A stretch of 9,895 nucleotides of DNA from an uncultured Verrucomicrobiales bacterium. Lineage in GTDB: Bacteria > Verrucomicrobiota > Verrucomicrobiia > Verrucomicrobiales > DEV007. The position numbers and the translations under genes were made by a program. The stretch spans positions 1 through 9,895 of the forward strand of contig CALCSP010000468.1 in NCBI GenBank assembly GCA_937893785.1. The letters are read 5' to 3'. Positions 6,037 through 9,895 of the stretch are shown here, piece by piece. Every line of letters starts with the position of its first letter. The stretch's first letter is position 1. Below the pieces are notes generated by a model. It had not been told where the DNA came from. It was given only the letters and a program-made list of their open reading frames with translations, and did not search any database.

Positions 6037-6963
6037 ATGTCCGCACGAGCCGAGGAAACGCGCTTAGCGCGAATTGCCTATTTAAGGCGCCAGCAACCGC
6101 GCCCATGGTTTCTTTATTTGAGTCTATTGGCCATCATACTAGCTGGCGGATGGGCCTGGACCGCTGGAGACCTATATACTTCAGTGCTTACCGCGAGCCA
6201 ACGCAGCGCCAATCTTGAACGCTTCATTGGAAAACTCACGCCTGCACCGGTGCAAGCCTCCGGCGACTGGTCTGATTTCCGCCCCTGGGCAATGGAACTC
6301 CTTGTCGAGGGAGAAGCACTGAAGGCGGTAGGAATGACGCTGGCGCTTGCCACCGCGGCAGCAGCCCTTTCTGGGCTCTTTGCCCTCCTGTTCATTCCCG
6401 GAGCCGCCCGCAACCTGTCTACTCCAAGGCCACTGGGTATCACAGGCGGACGGGACACCTTCCCACTCATTTGGGATATCATCAACAAGGTGAGTCGCCT
6501 CGCCTTTGTCTTCACACGCAGCCTGCCCGAATACATTCTCGGATTCCTGCTCATCTCCATCCTCGGTCCAGATCCTTGGGCACTGGTACTCGCGCTGGCC
6601 ATCCACAACTTTGGCATCCTAGGAAGACTGGGATCGGAAGTCGTCGAGAATGCGCCGCCTCGTCCGGCACGTACGGTCATTGCCCATGGAGGAGGACGTC
6701 TCGGTGCCTATCTGGCCGCTATTCTCCCGGAATCATTCAACAGGATGGTCGTTTATTTCTTCTATCGCTGGGAAACCTGTGTGCGTGAAGCCACGGTGCT
6801 TGGTATGCTCGGGGTAATCTCACTTGGGTTCCTGATCACTAACGCCAAAGCAGCACGGTCATTCGACCAGATGCTTTTCTTCGTGCTCCTCGGGGCCCTG
6901 ATCGTGCTTGCCGGCGATCTCCTCTCGCTACTGGTGCGGCGCTGGTTGCGCGTTGAGAGGTAA
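6037..6963 (+). CDS. phnE: PhnE-type ABC transporter permease 2
   Basis: This is the second channel subunit (308 residues), predicted to pair with permease 1. A basic N-terminal stretch precedes a first membrane segment at about 24-42, followed by a roughly 50-residue loop presumably on the periplasmic side. Further segments lie at about 97-121, 160-195, 222-231 and 278-300. Shared marks with permease 1 are RSLPEYILGFLL (161-172) against RSIHELIWGLLF and YRWETCVREATVLGMLG (243-259) against YRLECAVRTAAVFGFVG. Its ATPase-coupling loop, RPARTVIAHGGG then ILP (209-231), lacks the Glu-Ala of the EAA motif that permease 1 keeps, so the two subunits may contact the ATPase unequally. It begins 1 bp after permease 1, with GGAG (6026-6029) 7 nt upstream, and is the last gene of the operon. 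Confidence 0.87.
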   Translation: MSARAEETRLARIAYLRRQQPRPWFLYLSLLAIILAGGWAWTAGDLYTSVLTASQRSANLERFIGKLTPAPVQASGDWSDFRPWAMELLVEGEALKAVGMTLALATAAAALSGLFALLFIPGAARNLSTPRPLGITGGRDTFPLIWDIINKVSRLAFVFTRSLPEYILGFLLISILGPDPWALVLALAIHNFGILGRLGSEVVENAPPRPARTVIAHGGGRLGAYLAAILPESFNRMVVYFFYRWETCVREATVLGMLGVISLGFLITNAKAARSFDQMLFFVLLGALIVLAGDLLSLLVRRWLRVER

Positions 6964-6982
6964 GCGGGAATAAATTGCGCCC

Positions 6983-9895
6983 TTAATCCACCCGCAGACG
7001 AACGAAAGCTGCCGGGACGGCAGGGAAAATGGGCTCATCCCCCATCAGGAAGTGAACCTCGTGACCGCTGGAGATTCGCTCAGCATCCCCCCTCTCGATC
7101 ATATCCCCGGCACTCCAGGTAATGAGGTCCACAGAATACTCAAGATTCACCCTTGCCTCGACTGCTTCCGGCACACTCAAATACTGAATGGCGAAATATG
7201 TCTGCCCGCCATCCCTGACGGTGGATACACGGGGGCGTAGCTGAACGGCATCAGCAAGGAGGGCGCTGCCGCCAAGAGCGTATTCGGCAAAGTTGGTAAT
7301 TCCATCCCCATCTGGATCAGCATGCGGACCGGAAATTTCATCACTGGATGACTGGACATTGGAAAAGGTAAGCATTCTCCACTCCTGATAGCTTAATGGC
7401 ACAGGATTCCCACCCGGATGTCCGCCGGGATGGGCAGAAGCAGTCCAGCTTACGGGAAGTGAATGATCAGGCGATCCTGCTGGATCCAACAGCAACATTG
7501 ATGACCCAAAGCCGTCAGCCGCCTTGGGCCAGGGCTGTTTATCATCATAATTAATACTGTGGAGTGTTGTGAGAGGACTGCCTACCAGATCTAGCTGGAT
7601 ATTCTCGCCACCGTTCTTGAGCTTGCCGGTAAACTCACCCGCGATGAGTGCATCATAAGCGTTCCCGTATCGCGCATTGAAGGCCTTGCGATTGCCGACA
7701 ATGAGCAGGGATGCTCCGGGCACAAGTGCGCGCACAGCAGATAGGGAAAAATCAAATCTAATGCCATCATTGAAGCGCAACCCCTCAATGCCAATGGTAT
7801 CCAAACTCACATTGGTGATACGGATAAACTCAAACTCATCAGAATCACTGTAGCCGGCAGCTTCCTCGGCAGCACTGGCAGGTGGCGGGTTATACATCAG
7901 CTCACTGACTACAATGCTGCTTGCCGAGGGCTGCTTGACCGGCACAGAGAACTGAGCCTCGGTAAGCGGACTCCATTCTCCGGAAGCGGAAAAAACGCGA
8001 GCTTTGAGAACAATCGGAACCTCTATGGAAATACCGCCTGTATATTTTGTTGCCAGCGGAGACGGAGCGCCACCGTTAAGCCGGGGATCAGACCCGTCAG
8101 TGGTATAGTAGACACTCGAACCTTCAGCAACAGCTGACACGGTAATGTTCTGGCCGAGCCCGACATCTCCACCATGTATACTGAAGGCCGGAGGTGTCAG
8201 GGCAGGCCAAATGCCGGCAGCAGCGAATTGGTTACCTGCCGGTCCCAGGAGATGGGAACGCCGTCCGTTCCCGGGATTTATCCAAGAATTAAACCAGTTT
8301 TCATTCCATGATCCAGCCATGTATTCGATACCCTCCCTGACCATATCCCGCAGTTCATTCTTGAGGGCATGAACACGAGTGTCACTGCTGCGATCATCGA
8401 GGATACCTCCATTAAAGAAATGTTTGTGAATCCGGTCAGCCACCAATAGGCGAAATTCAGCACTCCCGCTATATTCACCGCCATTAAACGGAGGAACACC
8501 CACAAGATGTTTCCAGATCCTAGCCAGTTCGTTGGTATCATCGCTGCCGGTCAGGTTCTCTGCAATCAGGTCAAATGATGCAGGGTTAAAATAACCCTGG
8601 TTAAAGAATCCCCCCTCCGCATCCCAGACAGTGAAACGCCATGTTCCCCCGGGAACCCTTTCCCGGTATAGGACATAATTATTGGCACCCGACCCCCAAG
8701 TGGCCCAGTCCCACATGTTCGCGTAGATATTCAACAGGTAATAATCGGCAAAGTTCACGAGATCGGCAGCATTTCCCATTGCCGCATAATTGGCCGGGAC
8801 ACTCATGTCTTTCTCGTAAATCTTCCGGAACCGGGAATGCTCAACGGCATCACCAGCTGAATACTCATTGTTATATTTGACATCCCAGTCCGCGTCAGAA
8901 CGGAAGTGATTCTGGAAGGTTTCATTACGCAGCCTTTCACAAAGGTTATAAATGCCCTTGAACGAGCCATTGACATAGAGCATGGCAAACATGCCCCGTA
9001 ACGAGTCATGACCCATCTCGCCGAACAAACGGCGCACATACTCATCACAAATAAATGGGTTAATGGGATCATTATTCCCGGCACGAAGGCGCAACTGCTT
9101 GAAACGTGTGGTATGCCAGCCGGGGAATAGATTGAAATTAAGTTCATCAGCACCGATCTCATCACGCCAGATAAGGTTCATTGAGCCTTTTTCAGTAGGA
9201 GCGAAAAGCCTCCACGGGGAATCTTCCGTGTGCTGCATCCTGTAGCGCGGTCGCGTGTATCCGCTACCCGCCATACGCAAGGAAACCTTGTCCCTGAATC
9301 CCGGGCTGCCATCTGGATAAACCAGTTCTACCGAGGTTTTACGCTCAGTGGATGATCCTCGCTGCTGAGGCACATTATAGGAATCAATCGCGCCAGGCTG
9401 CCATTTTCCCTCACCATCAAAACTGCCACCACTGACGGCCATAATGCCCTCGGGCAGAAAAAAAGAACGTCCTGCATCCTCAACCAACGAAATGGCTGGT
9501 AGGCTCTCAATGGCAGGATGCTGGCTGATCAGGTAGGTGTATGCAAGGTCCTTTGAAGGCATATACCCCGGGGCAAAAGCCCTTGCCCGAATAATCACCG
9601 CGCTCTTCTCATTGACTCGCTCAAGGACAAGCGGATCTCTGTAAGTTTTTCCGTTCCCCGACTCCATCGGCTGGCTTCCATCAGTAGTATAACGGATGGT
9701 TGCCCCGGGAGTGGCACACTTGAGGACAAGGGTCTGTGTATCATTATAAAAACCACTTTGCAGCGGGGTGCTACCATCTGATGCTAGGAACTGGGGTGCG
9801 ATGGTGCGGGCAGGCGCGGCTTGCTCGCTGTTGGGAGCACCGGGAGTCGCCTCCTGATAGCCCAGCAGGCCTGGATTCGACGCGCTCCTGCCCCA
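6983..9895 (-). CDS. large secreted CotH-kinase / chitobiase-C / lamin-tail protein (N-terminus off window)
   Basis: The frame stays open to the right edge, giving at least 970 residues. The Met at 9667 is not the true start because it falls inside a domain. Numbered from the edge, about 1-22 look like the end of a domain (TPGAPN, as in lamin-tail ends). Residues 36-117 form a chitobiase C-terminal-like fold with TIRYTTDGSQP. About 185-540 is a CotH-type kinase domain: RMAGSGYTRPRYR (207-219), YVNGSFKGIYNLCERL (307-322) and WDAE (424-427) as probable metal site. A second chitobiase-C-like domain (569-650) has VYYTTDGSDP. A lamin-tail domain (659-836) begins IVVSELMYNP. A calcium loop, DPDGDGITNFAEY (860-872), and a beta-rich C-terminal module follow. 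CotH proteins phosphorylate secreted proteins in Bacillus spores; here activity and target are unknown. It is presumably extracytoplasmic, though the signal peptide is not visible. It converges with the ABC operon. Confidence 0.85.
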   Translation of the reverse strand, partial: WGRSASNPGLLGYQEATPGAPNSEQAAPARTIAPQFLASDGSTPLQSGFYNDTQTLVLKCATPGATIRYTTDGSQPMESGNGKTYRDPLVLERVNEKSAVIIRARAFAPGYMPSKDLAYTYLISQHPAIESLPAISLVEDAGRSFFLPEGIMAVSGGSFDGEGKWQPGAIDSYNVPQQRGSSTERKTSVELVYPDGSPGFRDKVSLRMAGSGYTRPRYRMQHTEDSPWRLFAPTEKGSMNLIWRDEIGADELNFNLFPGWHTTRFKQLRLRAGNNDPINPFICDEYVRRLFGEMGHDSLRGMFAMLYVNGSFKGIYNLCERLRNETFQNHFRSDADWDVKYNNEYSAGDAVEHSRFRKIYEKDMSVPANYAAMGNAADLVNFADYYLLNIYANMWDWATWGSGANNYVLYRERVPGGTWRFTVWDAEGGFFNQGYFNPASFDLIAENLTGSDDTNELARIWKHLVGVPPFNGGEYSGSAEFRLLVADRIHKHFFNGGILDDRSSDTRVHALKNELRDMVREGIEYMAGSWNENWFNSWINPGNGRRSHLLGPAGNQFAAAGIWPALTPPAFSIHGGDVGLGQNITVSAVAEGSSVYYTTDGSDPRLNGGAPSPLATKYTGGISIEVPIVLKARVFSASGEWSPLTEAQFSVPVKQPSASSIVVSELMYNPPPASAAEEAAGYSDSDEFEFIRITNVSLDTIGIEGLRFNDGIRFDFSLSAVRALVPGASLLIVGNRKAFNARYGNAYDALIAGEFTGKLKNGGENIQLDLVGSPLTTLHSINYDDKQPWPKAADGFGSSMLLLDPAGSPDHSLPVSWTASAHPGGHPGGNPVPLSYQEWRMLTFSNVQSSSDEISGPHADPDGDGITNFAEYALGGSALLADAVQLRPRVSTVRDGGQTYFAIQYLSVPEAVEARVNLEYSVDLITWSAGDMIERGDAERISSGHEVHFLMGDEPIFPAVPAAFVRLRVD

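Noticed and set aside
6114..6680. 188-codon ORF antisense to permease 2
   Set aside because: Its translation is rich in Arg, Ser and Pro with no recognisable domain and no SD. The opposite strand encodes an intact permease with clear family motifs.
9665..9667. ATG at 9667 as the start of the CotH protein
   Set aside because: The frame is open for 76 more codons to the window edge, and those codons complete the TIRYTTDGSQP chitobiase-C motif, so the codon is internal.
1..9895. CRISPR arrays, tRNA or rRNA genes, insertion sequences
   Set aside because: No regularly spaced direct repeats, no tRNA-like cloverleaf or CCA-ended segment, no rRNA-like sequence and no transposase reading frame were seen on either strand.

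Overview
The window reads as a chromosomal stretch from a Gram-negative bacterium, most likely a member of Verrucomicrobiota (possibly Opitutae). Three things point there. First, there is a very large secreted protein of the CotH-kinase / chitobiase C-terminal / lamin-tail type that ends in a DPDGDGITNFAEYAL calcium loop, a combination typical of Verrucomicrobiota and Planctomycetota. Second, the topoisomerase IV A subunit is of the Bacteroidota/Verrucomicrobiota kind. Third, several starts lack a good Shine-Dalgarno (SD) sequence. This placement is an inference. No rRNA, tRNA, CRISPR array, insertion sequence or phage gene was seen.

Layout, left to right. A ParC-like type IIA topoisomerase subunit A (13-2121, minus) reads out of a 170-bp divergent control region. 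That region holds overlapping back-to-back -10 hexamers, a 7-bp inverted repeat and a doubtful 34-codon ORF with a perfect SD. On the plus strand follows an NADPH:quinone-reductase-like MDR oxidoreductase (2294-3295). A 146-bp intergenic region with several inverted repeats and a weak promoter separates it from a compact four-gene ABC importer operon (3442-6963). The operon encodes a PhnD-type binding lipoprotein, a PhnC-type ATPase and two different PhnE-type permeases, with gaps of 30, 2 and 1 bp. Only 19 bp separate this operon from a convergent reading frame (6983 to the right edge, minus) that encodes at least 970 residues of the CotH protein; its N-terminus lies outside the window.

How the genes work together. 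The four ABC genes should form one high-affinity importer for an oxyanion such as a phosphonate, phosphite, phosphate or selenate. The binding protein most resembles the subgroup labelled putative selenate transporters, but no C-P lyase, phosphite dehydrogenase or selenium gene is present to settle the substrate. The topoisomerase, the oxidoreductase and the CotH protein show no functional link to the importer. I did not find a convincing new multi-gene system. The observations most worth following up are the divergent control region, the two unlike permeases with one degenerate EAA loop, the lysine-rich tail of the topoisomerase, and the architecture of the CotH protein.
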